A stretch of 64,000 nt of DNA from Magnetococcales bacterium (GCA_015228925.1 JADGCQ010000002.1:1-64000), one strand, 5' to 3'. Shown: positions 47,352-57,402, counted from the stretch's first letter. Numbers and translations are program-made. Notes: generated by a model from the sequence alone, not told the origin.

Positions 47352-48998
47352 TTAAGCAGCACCTTTTTGTTTGGACTGCTGTTCCTCCCATTCCGCCTCG
47401 CGGTCAACGTTGGTGACACCGGCCAGTTCCTGAAGCAGGCGCCAGTTATCCAAACGCTCCTGTGCGGAGGCCTGAATCACTGCGCTGGGTTTGCCACCCT
47501 TGAAATGCTTGGAAAACCGACCTTCCGTCCTCGCAAAGGTGAGAAAATCCACCACTTCTTCCCCATCCTTGGTCTTGCGATGATGCCAATCCCGCTTGAC
47601 GGAAGGGTTGCCCTGCAACGAAAGTCGAGATGCCAAGGTCGGCCCACCCTCTGGATTGTGAACAAACACCGGAAACGCCCTGGACTCCACCGCCAGAAGG
47701 GCTTGCGCACAAGAAACATCATCGGCAACTTGGTGTTCCGGCTGACAAGTCGTGTAGATATTGATCAGAGCCGGCCCCTGATAGCGCAACGCCTGCTCAA
47801 CACCCTTGTAAAAATGACTGGTCATCGGACCCGCCGTCTGCACCACAAACACATTGGGATGCATCACGGCAATGTTGCCCAACTCCTTGCGGCGTTCAAG
47901 CTTGCCCGCCATGACCGAACCATGAACCGCCATCTTGGCTTCCTGGCCGATGAAAGAAGCGGTGGAAGCCTGTCCCCCAGTGTTGGAATATACCTGGGTA
48001 TCGACACAAACCGCCTTGATGTTCATCCCCGACGCCAACATCCGTGATAAGGATTGGAATCCGATATCCAACATCGAACCGTCACCACCCAAAGCCAGTA
48101 CCACATGGTCCTTACGACCAATCTGATCCCAGTGCGCCCGAATACCCATGGCCACCGTGGAACAGTTCTCAAACAATGAATTGACCCAGGGAACCCGGAA
48201 CGGATTGTACGGATAGGTCGAACCATAAACCGTGTTACATCCCGTGTTGGCCGTGATGCCATACTTGGTGCCATACACCTCGTGGGTAATGGCCAACAGT
48301 TGGCGCAACGCCGAGGTTTCACCGCACCCCATGCAGGATCCCGCACCACCCACGTACTGGTTGGCACTGTCCTTGAGCATGATATCAACCTTAAGCTTCG
48401 GATTGATGTACTCACGCGGCGTCTCAGGAGTTTTCTTGTAATAATCCCAGATTGCAAAATAATCGGGCAGATTATCACGGGTTTTCTTGATCATCTTCAA
48501 AGACTTATGATCGCCGCAAGCCGTCACGCACTCGCCACAACCCTTGCATTTGGTCGGATCGATGAAGATGCCAAACCATCCCCCTTCAACACCCCCAGCC
48601 TCACCCTTCTTCTTCTCGTAGGTCTTCCAAAATTTAGTCGTCTGGACAAACTGCCTACGAACCAACGCTTTGTTCTCTTCCGTATCGACGGAAGAAAGCG
48701 TGTCATCCAACCGGCTCCCAGGAACAACAAGTCCCCATATCGAAGAGTCCGGACAATTCTGCACACACTCCATACAAGCAACACAGCTTTCCGCATCAAA
48801 CTCGGGAAGATCGGGGGCAATATAGGAAAAATCCCGATAAGATCCGCTCCCTGCGGGAACCGCCGAAACACCAACAAACAGGTCAGCCGGTTGGCCCGAA
48901 CCGCTACCTGAATTATAGGCATTGATAATCTCTCTCGCCCGCTTTACGTCGTACCACTCCGGGGTGGGTTCTGAATAAATCTTTGCTCGTTGACTCAT
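47352..48998 (-). CDS. Pyruvate:ferredoxin oxidoreductase, ferredoxin-plus-beta part
   Basis: C-terminal half of a NifJ-type PFOR. The first part has two [4Fe-4S] motifs, CVACMECVQNCP and CKGCGECVTACG. The beta domain has GSCMGCGETSALRQL (proximal cluster) and the thiamine diphosphate motif GGDGSMLDIGFQSL, then VYSNTGGQAS. Start is ATG 48998 or ATG 49010. 548 residues. It follows the alpha/gamma gene by about 60 bp. Catalyses reversible pyruvate oxidation to acetyl-CoA with ferredoxin, used in the reverse TCA cycle by some members of the suspected group. Confidence 0.9.
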   Translation of the reverse strand: MSQRAKIYSEPTPEWYDVKRAREIINAYNSGSGSGQPADLFVGVSAVPAGSGSYRDFSYIAPDLPEFDAESCVACMECVQNCPDSSIWGLVVPGSRLDDTLSSVDTEENKALVRRQFVQTTKFWKTYEKKKGEAGGVEGGWFGIFIDPTKCKGCGECVTACGDHKSLKMIKKTRDNLPDYFAIWDYYKKTPETPREYINPKLKVDIMLKDSANQYVGGAGSCMGCGETSALRQLLAITHEVYGTKYGITANTGCNTVYGSTYPYNPFRVPWVNSLFENCSTVAMGIRAHWDQIGRKDHVVLALGGDGSMLDIGFQSLSRMLASGMNIKAVCVDTQVYSNTGGQASTASFIGQEAKMAVHGSVMAGKLERRKELGNIAVMHPNVFVVQTAGPMTSHFYKGVEQALRYQGPALINIYTTCQPEHQVADDVSCAQALLAVESRAFPVFVHNPEGGPTLASRLSLQGNPSVKRDWHHRKTKDGEEVVDFLTFARTEGRFSKHFKGGKPSAVIQASAQERLDNWRLLQELAGVTNVDREAEWEEQQSKQKGAA

Positions 48999-49057
48999 GA
49001 CATCCTCCAAATTGGCAAACGGGTTTCCGTCAACAGGTCCGGTGACTCAGGTGATGG

Positions 49058-51097
49058 TTAAATGAAGAAGGCGTTCACGTCCTTACCTTTGGCATCCCAC
49101 TCCACTTTGCCCTCAGCCAGGACTTCTGGAGACGTCGCATTCATGATATCCCTCGTGACCTCCATGACCCGATCATAACCACGTTGGGCAGCTTGAAGAT
49201 TGTCCTCAACGACCTTCTCACCCCGCTTGCCAAAATATTTCGTCAAAGGTTTGCGGACGTTCTTGAACAAATCCTCTTTGCTCATTCCCGCCTTTTCCCG
49301 GAATGGGGTGACACGCAAAAACACACCCAATAAAACAACCCCTTGGAACCTTTGAATCAGCGATACGTCCGAACGGCAGGATTCCCGGGCAATCTCAATG
49401 GTATCCACACCGTAGAAGCGGATATTCTTTTCCCGGATGAAATATTTCGCATACGGCGGCAAAGAATCCCACAAAGCTTCTGGCGTCAATTCATCCGTGT
49501 GTTGAAACACGATGCCGCCATCCTGCAAACCAACCAACGGGTTGCCCATGAACCAAGTCGTCGGATCCATCAATGGGACAAACTCAACCTGCTGAAGTTC
49601 GCAATGGGTCAAAATCTTACCCACCGGGGTCACGGTGAGATACGTATTGGTCGGCAACCCCTTTTTCTCAGAACCATACTTCGGTGCCGCCTGAACCTTG
49701 AAATTGAAGATATCACCCAACATTGAGGCAATAATCTTGTTGGTGGTAATGGTCCCGTATCCACCAACAGAGTGCGCCCGCACCGAAAAAGATCCCGGGG
49801 GACGAACATCCGGCTCTTCAATGACTTCCAGTGCCGTCGGATGATCAATGGCCAGGGTGAAAAAGCGTTTCCGCTTCCCATCCAGATTCATCATATTCCG
49901 CACCACGGAGATGATATGACCCGGGGTCGTATCCCGCGAACCAAGACCCGCAGCCCCAGAACAAACATAAGGGATCGTCGTCAGTTTCTCAAATCCATCG
50001 ATTCCCATGACCGCCTTGGCCAAAGCGGCCTCAACATCGGTGGTCAACGGATTATCAACCATGGTGGGGATATCGCACCGCTCAATCACCGAAACCCCTT
50101 TGCAGTTCTTGATCGCTGAAACCAGCGCTTCTGCCGGGAAAGGACGATAGCTGACGACGTTCACAACACCAACCCTGACACCCAAAATATCACGCACGGC
50201 GTCAATGGCGGATACAGCGGTCTCCGACAACGTCCCCATGGCGATGACGGCATACTCCGCATCCTCCATCCGAACGTTTTCAATCAGATCATACCGGCGC
50301 CCCGTCAAACGATAAAACTCATCCATGCTCTGCTGAATCTGTCCCGGCAACTTGTCATAAAAAAACCGTTGACCAATTTTGCCCTGCATGTAGGCATCCT
50401 GATTCTGCACCACCCCAACCTGAAGCGGATAGTCGGTATCGAACACCCGCCGCATCATTATCCGGGGATCCCCAAGGTACTCACGAATCAGTTCATCTTC
50501 TGGATAATTGAGGTTTTCAATGGTGTGCGTCCCCAAAAACCCGTCCTGGACATTCATCATGGGAATGAATGATCTTTCCGCAACGTGCCGGGAAATCAAG
50601 CACAAATCGGCGTTCGCCTGGACGCAATTTCCAAACAGAATTCCCCATCCAACATCAGACACCCCCATCACGTCGTCATGACCAGCATGAACGTTCAGCG
50701 ATTGTGATGTCAAAGCGCGCGCCCCAACATTGAGTACCTGGGGAAGCTTCTTGCCCGATATGATATAAAGCACCTCTTTCATGAGGATTAAACCTTGACC
50801 CGAGGTGAAGTTGGTAACTCTTCCTCCAGCCAGTGCAAACCCTTCGCAAGCCGAAGCCGCAGAATGCTCCGATTCCAATTCCATCCATGCCAAGTCCTGG
50901 CCCCAAACATTCTTGAAGCCATTGGCCACAGCAATTTGAAACAGTTGCCCCATGATCGTCGATGACGTAATGGGATAGGCAGCCGCTCCATCCGTCGCTC
51001 TGGTTTCTACGTAGGCAATCGCATCGGAACCATCACCGGTCCCGGGGATTCCCGGATAGGGAAAGGCCTGTGGTTGTTCAGCTTTCGGCGTGGCCAT
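49058..51097 (-). CDS. Pyruvate:ferredoxin oxidoreductase, alpha-plus-gamma part
   Basis: N-terminal half of a NifJ-type PFOR. From ATG 51097 (GGAGGG upstream; a frame to 51217 is longer but unlike the family) it shows AAYPITSSTIMGQLFQ at the alpha-domain start, the TSGQGLILM and ARALTSQSLNVHAGHDDVMG motifs, a second domain, and a gamma domain with RAHSVGGYGTITTNKIIASMLG. It lies upstream of, and is expressed with, the ferredoxin-beta gene. The two lengths (679 and 548) add up to a full NifJ. Confidence 0.9.
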   Translation of the reverse strand: MATPKAEQPQAFPYPGIPGTGDGSDAIAYVETRATDGAAAYPITSSTIMGQLFQIAVANGFKNVWGQDLAWMELESEHSAASACEGFALAGGRVTNFTSGQGLILMKEVLYIISGKKLPQVLNVGARALTSQSLNVHAGHDDVMGVSDVGWGILFGNCVQANADLCLISRHVAERSFIPMMNVQDGFLGTHTIENLNYPEDELIREYLGDPRIMMRRVFDTDYPLQVGVVQNQDAYMQGKIGQRFFYDKLPGQIQQSMDEFYRLTGRRYDLIENVRMEDAEYAVIAMGTLSETAVSAIDAVRDILGVRVGVVNVVSYRPFPAEALVSAIKNCKGVSVIERCDIPTMVDNPLTTDVEAALAKAVMGIDGFEKLTTIPYVCSGAAGLGSRDTTPGHIISVVRNMMNLDGKRKRFFTLAIDHPTALEVIEEPDVRPPGSFSVRAHSVGGYGTITTNKIIASMLGDIFNFKVQAAPKYGSEKKGLPTNTYLTVTPVGKILTHCELQQVEFVPLMDPTTWFMGNPLVGLQDGGIVFQHTDELTPEALWDSLPPYAKYFIREKNIRFYGVDTIEIARESCRSDVSLIQRFQGVVLLGVFLRVTPFREKAGMSKEDLFKNVRKPLTKYFGKRGEKVVEDNLQAAQRGYDRVMEVTRDIMNATSPEVLAEGKVEWDAKGKDVNAFFI

Positions 51098-51334
51098 CCG
51101 TCTTACCCTCCGTGGGTTGGTTGATTTGTGTACAAAATATCCTATTGTCACTATCGAAAAAAACAAACCGGGATGAACGCTCCCGCGCCTTCCCCGTTGG
51201 ACCTCAAACACATCCAAAATCGCTCACGCACACGTATACCATGTTGCCGGGTGTTGCACAAAGAATCGCAGTTCAATAATCCCCTTTTTTTAGAAAAATT
51301 GATGGCATCATCAATTTTTCCGTCCCGGTGATCA

Positions 51335-52696
51335 TCACCCTGGAACCCGACGAACCCGATTCATCGGAATCCGGCCAAAATTCCCTTGGAGAAAAAATTG
51401 CGGCCAAGTCTGATGCGCTGCCAAAGTGATGTTCATGTCGCTCAAGGGATAAAGCCGTGACTCATGAAGTTCATTCTTTTCCATAATCCACAACTGGTCA
51501 GGACGCATGAAACTTTGATCCAAAAGATTGGATTTATGGGTGGTGGCAACCAACTGTGACTTCTTGGGATTCCTGCTGGGATCATTGAATAAATCCAAAA
51601 GAAAACGGGACAATTTATAGTGCAACCCCGTCTCCATTTCATCCACCATCAACACAAAACCGTTGTCGATCACATCCTTGACACAACTGGCCATGGCAAA
51701 AACCCGGTTGGTCCCCTGGGACTCCATGTCCGCGCTGAAAGAGACCGCATCACCCGTCGTCGGAATCGTCCGAACAATTTTTAACTCACGTCCTTGAAAA
51801 TCAAGTCCCAACTTGGCCAACGTTTCGGTATCACTCGCCTTGATGGCATTGACCAAAGCCGATTTTTTCTCGTGCGAAGTCGTAACCCGGCCCACCAAGT
51901 CAATCAAATCCAACTGAACATCCGCAGAAAGCCTCTCCGACTTCTCCAGTTGCAACGTATCAATACCTGGATCGACAACCTGCAAAAATTTTAAAATCCA
52001 CAGCATCCGTTCCGTATCTTTGGAAAACTCCAACGCCTTGTCATGCGGCACCTCGTGAATCACCGGCATGACACGCAACGTATCCTTAAACCAATTGTAA
52101 ACCGACAAAACCCCTTCCCAAGATTCTTTAAGCTCCGTGCGAAAATACCCCTGGCACAGATGCGTCAACGCCAACCAATCCTCAGGGACGTGTTCTATCG
52201 CCAGCTTGATCCCCTTCAACCCTTTGATTTCAACATGGTAACCATTATTTCCCCGATCATGGACGCGACGAAAACCACTGGGACCGCCTTCACCAGAATA
52301 GATAGAAAGCCATTCTTCCCAGACCAACTGCCGATCCACCCGAAAGCCATAGCGACATAAACGACCATTGACAACAATCGCCATTTCCAAGGTGCTAGGC
52401 TGCTGTCGTGACTCTGGGTCCAGCAAAAAAGGGGTCGCACCAATCGCACTCTCCACCGGCTTGCGGTTGGAATTGAGTACCATATCGCGCATAAACTGCG
52501 CCGCCTTGACCATCTGGCTTTTGCCCGACGCATTGAAACCATAGATCAAAGCCGAATTCGCAACCCGAACAGGATTGCCATCCAAGCCTGTATTCATCAA
52601 ATTGCCAGAAAGACCATCGAACTCCGTGGCCGCCATTTCAAGGCGTTGCGTCTCCTTGAAGGAACCAAAATTGGCTATCGTAAATTCAATCAGCAT
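51335..52696 (-). CDS. AAA15/RloC-like ATPase, orphan
   Basis: An ABC/SMC-type ATPase of the COG1106 kind. Walker A GFNASGKS at about residue 53, Walker B VLMVDEMETGLH and the H-loop ATTHKSN are all present; a long insertion lies between. In defence contexts such ATPases are paired with an RloB-like nuclease gene, but none is found here: PFOR genes lie downstream and recR upstream. 453 residues is complete. Role unknown; phage defence is one possibility. Confidence 0.75.
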   Translation of the reverse strand: MLIEFTIANFGSFKETQRLEMAATEFDGLSGNLMNTGLDGNPVRVANSALIYGFNASGKSQMVKAAQFMRDMVLNSNRKPVESAIGATPFLLDPESRQQPSTLEMAIVVNGRLCRYGFRVDRQLVWEEWLSIYSGEGGPSGFRRVHDRGNNGYHVEIKGLKGIKLAIEHVPEDWLALTHLCQGYFRTELKESWEGVLSVYNWFKDTLRVMPVIHEVPHDKALEFSKDTERMLWILKFLQVVDPGIDTLQLEKSERLSADVQLDLIDLVGRVTTSHEKKSALVNAIKASDTETLAKLGLDFQGRELKIVRTIPTTGDAVSFSADMESQGTNRVFAMASCVKDVIDNGFVLMVDEMETGLHYKLSRFLLDLFNDPSRNPKKSQLVATTHKSNLLDQSFMRPDQLWIMEKNELHESRLYPLSDMNITLAAHQTWPQFFLQGNFGRIPMNRVRRVPG

Positions 52697-52906
52697 TGCT
52701 CAACCCCCAAATGATTTCCAATGCACCATTGCAACGGTCTGGTCATTTTTTCTAAGAATATATGAGATTCATTCTGGAACTATCCACCATTTCAATATGG
52801 AAACCCGAAGAATACCCGACGAACATCAAGGATGTCACCCCCCCAAAAAAAATAAACAATGAAAACAATGAAAACATTCAAGATAAACGATACATACCCA
52901 CCGCAA

Positions 52907-53521
52907 TCAATACTGCCGACGCCCCTCCATCGCTTGAAACAGCGTCGATTCATCCAAATATTCAAGTTCCCCACCCATGGGGAGACCATAGGCCAAACGG
53001 GTCACTCTGGCAACAAAGGGCTGCGAGATCTGGGCAACATAATGGGCCGTTGCCTCACCTTCCACCGTGGGATTGGTCGCGATCACCAACTCTTCGATCT
53101 CCCCCCCCTGCAATCGCATCCTGAGACTCTCCATGTGCAACTGCTCCGGGCCAACCCCATTCAAGGGACTCAACCTACCACCAAGGACATGATACACACC
53201 ACGAAAAACACCCGCCCTCTCCATGGCCATCAAGTCGGCGGGTTCTTCCAGAACACATAATAACGACGACAACCGGCGCGGATCCGCACACACCCAACAA
53301 CGCGCCCCCTCTGCCAGATTGTGGCAGCAGACGCAAAATCCCACTTTATCCCGCAAATCCTCCAACGTGCCAATCACCTGTTGGATTTCCGAAATACCGC
53401 CACGCAGAAGATAATGAACCATCCTTTGGGCACTTTTCTTCCCAATCCCTGGAAATCGGGAAAGGACAAAAATGGCCTTTTCGACCGATGGCAAACCTTT
53501 CATGGCGACGCTTCCAGTCAA
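52907..53521 (-). CDS. recR: Recombination mediator RecR
   Basis: Works with RecFO to load RecA at gaps. The HhH motif FPGIGKKSAQRM, the zinc site CVCCHNLAEGARCWVC and the Toprim region with YHVLGGRLSPLNGVGPEQL are present. 204 residues is normal. It is the last gene of dnaX-ybaB-recR, the classical cluster. The 210 bp after it hold no gene. Confidence 0.95.
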   Translation of the reverse strand: MTGSVAMKGLPSVEKAIFVLSRFPGIGKKSAQRMVHYLLRGGISEIQQVIGTLEDLRDKVGFCVCCHNLAEGARCWVCADPRRLSSLLCVLEEPADLMAMERAGVFRGVYHVLGGRLSPLNGVGPEQLHMESLRMRLQGGEIEELVIATNPTVEGEATAHYVAQISQPFVARVTRLAYGLPMGGELEYLDESTLFQAMEGRRQY

Positions 53522-53555
53522 ACAACTCTTATGGCAATCGACAAATCCGTCCGCA

Positions 53556-53897
53556 CTAAAAGGGTAAATTGAGTCCTCCAGGGAGATTCAGTCCACCCGT
53601 TATCTTGGACAAACTCTCACGAGTCAGATCCTGCACCTTCTTCTGGGCATCATTGAAAGCCGCCGCAACAATATCTTCCAACAACTCCACATCCTCCTTA
53701 TTGACCACCTCAGGATCGATGCGCACTTTCCTGACTTCCTGTTTTCCATCCATCGTCACTTCCACCATCCCGCCACCCGCCTGCCCAACGACGGTGGTTT
53801 CAGACAGCTTCTCCTGAATTTTAGCCATTTCTCCCTGCATTTTCTGCGCTTGTTTCAATATATTTCCAAGATTTTTCAATGAAGTTCTCCCAGTCAA
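53556..53897 (-). CDS. ybaB: YbaB/EbfC-family nucleoid-associated protein
   Basis: 113 residues with LGNILKQAQKMQGEMAKIQEKL and VRKVRIDPEVV, the YbaB pattern; it binds DNA as a dimer. It begins directly after the dnaX stop (adjacent bases) and precedes recR, matching the conserved order. Confidence 0.92.
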   Translation of the reverse strand: MTGRTSLKNLGNILKQAQKMQGEMAKIQEKLSETTVVGQAGGGMVEVTMDGKQEVRKVRIDPEVVNKEDVELLEDIVAAAFNDAQKKVQDLTRESLSKITGGLNLPGGLNLPF

Positions 53898-55595
53898 TTA
53901 GTGAAGGCTTCTGTGTTCCACAGGTGCAATGGAGAGGATCTCAGCGTTAAAACGGGTCGTCAAAGCGCACAGGTCTGGATGGGCACGAATATCCCTTTCC
54001 AGTTGGTCCATCGCCTCCTCCTGCACCCGGTTGTCCCTCTCCTGAAGGGTCTCAGGCCGACAGACCGCCCCCGCCGCGTGAACGACAATTTCAATCTTGA
54101 CAGCAAACATCTGAATAATAAAATCCTCAACCGTCTTACGAATCCCCTCACAAGTCCCGAAACAATCGTTAATCCATTGCAGTTCAATACGCCCCGATTG
54201 TTGGTCATCGGGGCATCGAAACCCCAAGCAGGCCAGTTGGGTACTGAGCTTCATGGCAAGGGGCCTGTGTTTTACGCCAACAAAAGCAATAAAACGATCC
54301 CAATCTTCGGGGAAATGGGCCATTTCCATCCTGGGAGGATCGGACTGGTTCCGTGACACAAGAGGGTTTCCCAACGGTGCCGCAGCAGAAACCGGTTGCG
54401 ATGGCGGTGGCATGGAAGGGCCTTGAGATTCTGTAGGCATGGCATTGCCCCCCCCTGGACCCGATTCGCTCCCCAGCACCCGAATCAGCTTTTTCAAGTC
54501 AGGGATGGGTGCCAAATAACAAGCACGCAAAAGGAGCATTTCCAAAGCACGCCACGGATGATCGGTAAGCCGTAATTCCTGGCCTCCCTTGTTCAGCACC
54601 ATGTAAACCATTTGCAGATGCTCCAAGGAGACGGTCCGTACCAAATCCTTCCAGTGATCGGTAGGGGTGACATCCCCGGGACCATCCGCATCGGATAGGG
54701 TTACCTTGGCCCGAACTTCCGTATGCAAGGCGGACAGAATATCCCGAACCATACTTTCAGGCTCCACACCGTTTTGGTAAACCAGGGCTAGGGCCTCAAG
54801 CAATTTTTTTCCATCTCCAGTCAGCAGATGCGCAATGATCCCCAGAGTCGATTCACGGTTGGTCAAACCAAGAAGTTGGCTAACGGTCTCGAAAGCAACA
54901 CGACCATTTCCATGGGATATAACCTGATCCAGGAGCGACAAGGCGTCACGGACAGACCCTTCAGCCGCCGTAGCAACCAGTTGCAGGGCATTGTTTTCAA
55001 AAGGGATGGTCTCTTGTTCCAAAATTCGGGACATATGCGCACAGAGCATCTCTTCGGATACCCTTTTCAGCTCATACCGTTGGCATCGGCTCAAGATGGT
55101 CGCGGGCAATTTCCGCAATTCGGTGGTTGCAAAAAGGAATTTTACATGACCCGGTGGTTCCTCCAATGTTTTCAAGAGCGCATTGAATGAAGGAACCGAA
55201 AGCATGTGAACTTCGTCCAGGATGAAGATTCGGAAGCGAGAATGGGTTGGGGCGTATCCCACCATATCCAACAATTCCCGCATCTGTTCCACCTTGGTAC
55301 GGGAAGCGGCGTCCACTTCCAAGACATCGGGATGATTGCCGGCAATAATTTCGCGACAGGATCCGCAGACGCCACAAGGCTTCGAGGTGGTCCCCTGTTC
55401 GCAGTTGAGACAGAGGGCGAGAAGTCTTGCAAGGGTTGTTTTTCCGGTCCCACGGATACCGGAAAACAAGAATGCGTGGGAAAGACGCCCGCTATCCAAG
55501 GCATGAATCAGTGCCCGCGTCACATGATCCTGGCCAATAAGGGTATCGAAAGAGCGCGGGCGCCAGCGTCTGGCAAGGACGACATAATTGGACAT
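53898..55595 (-). CDS. dnaX: DNA polymerase III subunit tau/gamma
   Basis: Clamp-loader ATPase. From ATG 55595 (MSNYVVLARRWRP) it has Walker A SGIRGTGKTTLAR, a zinc module CLNCEQGTTSKPCGVCGSC, DEVHML and the sensor region ATTELRKLPATILSRCQRY. 565 residues, with a Pro/Ser-rich linker and a short tau-like C-terminus. A longer frame to 55637 would start inside the SRP RNA gene and is rejected. Confidence 0.94.
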   Translation of the reverse strand: MSNYVVLARRWRPRSFDTLIGQDHVTRALIHALDSGRLSHAFLFSGIRGTGKTTLARLLALCLNCEQGTTSKPCGVCGSCREIIAGNHPDVLEVDAASRTKVEQMRELLDMVGYAPTHSRFRIFILDEVHMLSVPSFNALLKTLEEPPGHVKFLFATTELRKLPATILSRCQRYELKRVSEEMLCAHMSRILEQETIPFENNALQLVATAAEGSVRDALSLLDQVISHGNGRVAFETVSQLLGLTNRESTLGIIAHLLTGDGKKLLEALALVYQNGVEPESMVRDILSALHTEVRAKVTLSDADGPGDVTPTDHWKDLVRTVSLEHLQMVYMVLNKGGQELRLTDHPWRALEMLLLRACYLAPIPDLKKLIRVLGSESGPGGGNAMPTESQGPSMPPPSQPVSAAAPLGNPLVSRNQSDPPRMEMAHFPEDWDRFIAFVGVKHRPLAMKLSTQLACLGFRCPDDQQSGRIELQWINDCFGTCEGIRKTVEDFIIQMFAVKIEIVVHAAGAVCRPETLQERDNRVQEEAMDQLERDIRAHPDLCALTTRFNAEILSIAPVEHRSLH

Positions 55596-55603
55596 GAGAT
55601 TAA

Positions 55604-55721
55604 GGGCGGCTCCGGTCAGGTTGAATACGGCACACACAAGATCCCATTACCGCTGCTACCTTCCGGTCCTGACGGGGTTCATGAGGTTGTGTTGCGTATG
55701 ACCTGACCATCAACACCGCCC
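55604..55721 (-). ncRNA. ffs: Signal recognition particle RNA (4.5S)
   Basis: The conserved SRP tetraloop region GTCAGGACCGGAAGGTAGCA reads on the minus strand in the middle of the interval. The ends pair: GGGCGG with CCGCCC (55716-55721 with 55604-55609) and GGTCAGGT with ACCTGACC (55701-55708 with 55614-55621), making the long hairpin of a ~118-nt bacterial SRP RNA. It lies immediately upstream of dnaX, a common location. The exact ends are estimated from the pairing. Confidence 0.92.
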
Positions 55722-55783
55722 GCGCACCTTGCAGTTTGGCAAAACGCCTACCTTGTGGGTGTTTGAGGCCATTGGTTTTTAAC

Positions 55784-55874
55784 TGGCGGAGGGAGAGGGA
55801 TTCGAACCCTCGGTACCCTTGTGGAGTACACACGCTTTCCAGGCGTGCACCTTCAACCGCTCGGTCATCCCTCC
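55784..55874 (-). tRNA. tRNA-Ser (anticodon GGA)
   Basis: A 91-nt class II tRNA with acceptor GGAGGGA paired to TCCCTCC, a long variable arm, TTCGAATCC in the T arm and an encoded CCA. The anticodon loop reads CTGGAAA, giving GGA, serine. Confidence 0.96.
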
Positions 55875-55956
55875 AGTGTTCATCGATCAACCCGGCTTGG
55901 CATCGAATGCCCATAACCAGCCCGGCGTTTCGGTCCAACGCACTACAGTAGAAAAT

Positions 55957-56457
55957 TTATCGTCGCTGTTCAAAGAAAAAACGTAACAAGGCGACAGAGC
56001 ATTGTGAAAAAAGGGTCGTAGACTGACCTTCCTCTTGGAGTGATTCTCCAGCAATATCATATTCTTCACCAAGGATTCCAGGCATTTTTTCCTGGGAAAA
56101 TTTTTCTTGGGATTTTTCAGTAGACTTTTGGGCGAGGAAAATCCATTGGGACAATCGTGCCGCCTCCATGGCACCAAGACACATGGGACATGGCTGCAAC
56201 GAGGAGACCAACTGGCAACCTGAAAGGCGATAATTGGATTGCCGCGCCGCCCCTTGGGCCATAGCACGCAATTCTGCGTGTCCCATGGGATTATTCGTCA
56301 TCAGGACTTGGTTTCCGACTTCGCTGAGGAGCGTTCCAGAAGATGCGCAGAGGACGGCTCCCACGGGTACTTCGCCACGGCAACCGGCTTTGGATGCGGC
56401 CAGGATAGCCAAGCAGCTCAGGGCATCGACGTGGCTTAAGGGGTTAAAAGCGTCCAT
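55957..56457 (-). CDS. tadA: tRNA(adenine34) deaminase TadA-like
   Basis: Zinc-dependent deaminase that makes inosine in tRNA-Arg(ACG). The motifs GHAELRAM and PCPMCLGAMEAARL carry the catalytic Glu and the zinc ligands. 166 residues, with a C-terminal extension richer in Lys/Glu/Ser. A related nucleoside deaminase is possible, but this motif set is the TadA one. Confidence 0.86.
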   Translation of the reverse strand: MDAFNPLSHVDALSCLAILAASKAGCRGEVPVGAVLCASSGTLLSEVGNQVLMTNNPMGHAELRAMAQGAARQSNYRLSGCQLVSSLQPCPMCLGAMEAARLSQWIFLAQKSTEKSQEKFSQEKMPGILGEEYDIAGESLQEEGQSTTLFSQCSVALLRFFFEQRR

Positions 56458-56475
56458 TTTGGGATGGGGTTGAAT

Positions 56476-56994
56476 TCACGAGTCGCCTTCGATGGATTCA
56501 GCAGGTCCAAGGAAGGTCAAGTCATAGCGTTGGTGATCCCAAGCGGTTTGCGCGGTATCGCGGGAGAATACCCAGCTTTCGTGAAAGGGGTTACCTTTTT
56601 CGTCCTGCAAGGTAATCCAAACTGCGGGGTTAACATGTCCCTCTGGCCCATGGCGAGCGACCCCTTCAAGGATGACGAGATCGGGGACAAAGGCGACCGG
56701 GTATATCCATCCATCCCAGGGGGCTTTTATTTTTTCTCCCGTTTTAACGACCATGCGATACACGTTGAGGGTACGTTTATCCAGGATCATAAAATGAAGC
56801 GGGGTTGCGGCACCGGAGGCGATCATTTCGCTATCGGGTCGCGCGACGATTTTTGTCACATGGGGAGCCAGGGACAGGAGACCCTTTCCTTCTTGTTGAC
56901 CCAAGGTCAAGTAGACCTTGCTGGTCTTTTGCTCAAGCAGGAAGACCGAAAGGACGAGGGTAGCGACGATAAGGACGATCAGAAATTTGCCCAA
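56476..56994 (-). CDS. DUF2155-like exported or membrane-anchored protein
   Basis: 172 residues with one N-terminal hydrophobic helix (FLIVLIVATLVLSVFLL). The C-terminal half contains PWDGWIYPVAF, NPAVWITLQDEKGNPFHESWVFS and WDHQRYDLTFLG, which resemble from memory the DUF2155 pattern seen in alphaproteobacteria. Function unknown. Its stop lies 18 bp upstream of the tadA start on the same strand. Confidence 0.65.
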   Translation of the reverse strand: MGKFLIVLIVATLVLSVFLLEQKTSKVYLTLGQQEGKGLLSLAPHVTKIVARPDSEMIASGAATPLHFMILDKRTLNVYRMVVKTGEKIKAPWDGWIYPVAFVPDLVILEGVARHGPEGHVNPAVWITLQDEKGNPFHESWVFSRDTAQTAWDHQRYDLTFLGPAESIEGDS

Positions 56995-57025
56995 GGGAGA
57001 ACGAACTGCGGATGAATGGTTGACT

Positions 57026-57116
57026 TGGCGGGGAGAGAGGGATTCGAACCCTCGATACCCTTTACGGATATAACACCTTAGCAGGGTGCCGCCTTCAACC
57101 GCTCGGCCATCTCCCC
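57026..57116 (-). tRNA. tRNA-Ser (anticodon GCT)
   Basis: Class II tRNA of 91 nt: acceptor GGGGAGA with TCTCCCC, a long variable arm and an encoded CCA. The anticodon loop reads CTGCTAA, giving GCT, serine for AGC/AGT codons. Confidence 0.96.
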
Positions 57117-57246
57117 AACGGACTTAATGCGGGATTTTTCCTCAATTGGTCTCAGAAGTCAATGCCCCAGAGCAAAGAATTCACTTTATTCAGAACCAAC
57201 CCTTGACGGTGAGATTGGTCTGAGGTACTAAGATGCCCAAGCGAAT

Positions 57247-57323
<77 letters not shown>

Positions 57324-57402
57324 TTCCATGATACTTCGGCTTGGCAAACACCCGGATCCATCTCTTTCCGTTAAAAATTATCGCCTAGAAATAACCATTT
57401 AA

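Noticed and set aside
56464-57015. 183-codon plus-strand frame
   Set aside because: The minus-strand frame has a hydrophobic N-terminus and DUF2155-like motifs; this one has a long mixed composition and no start signal.
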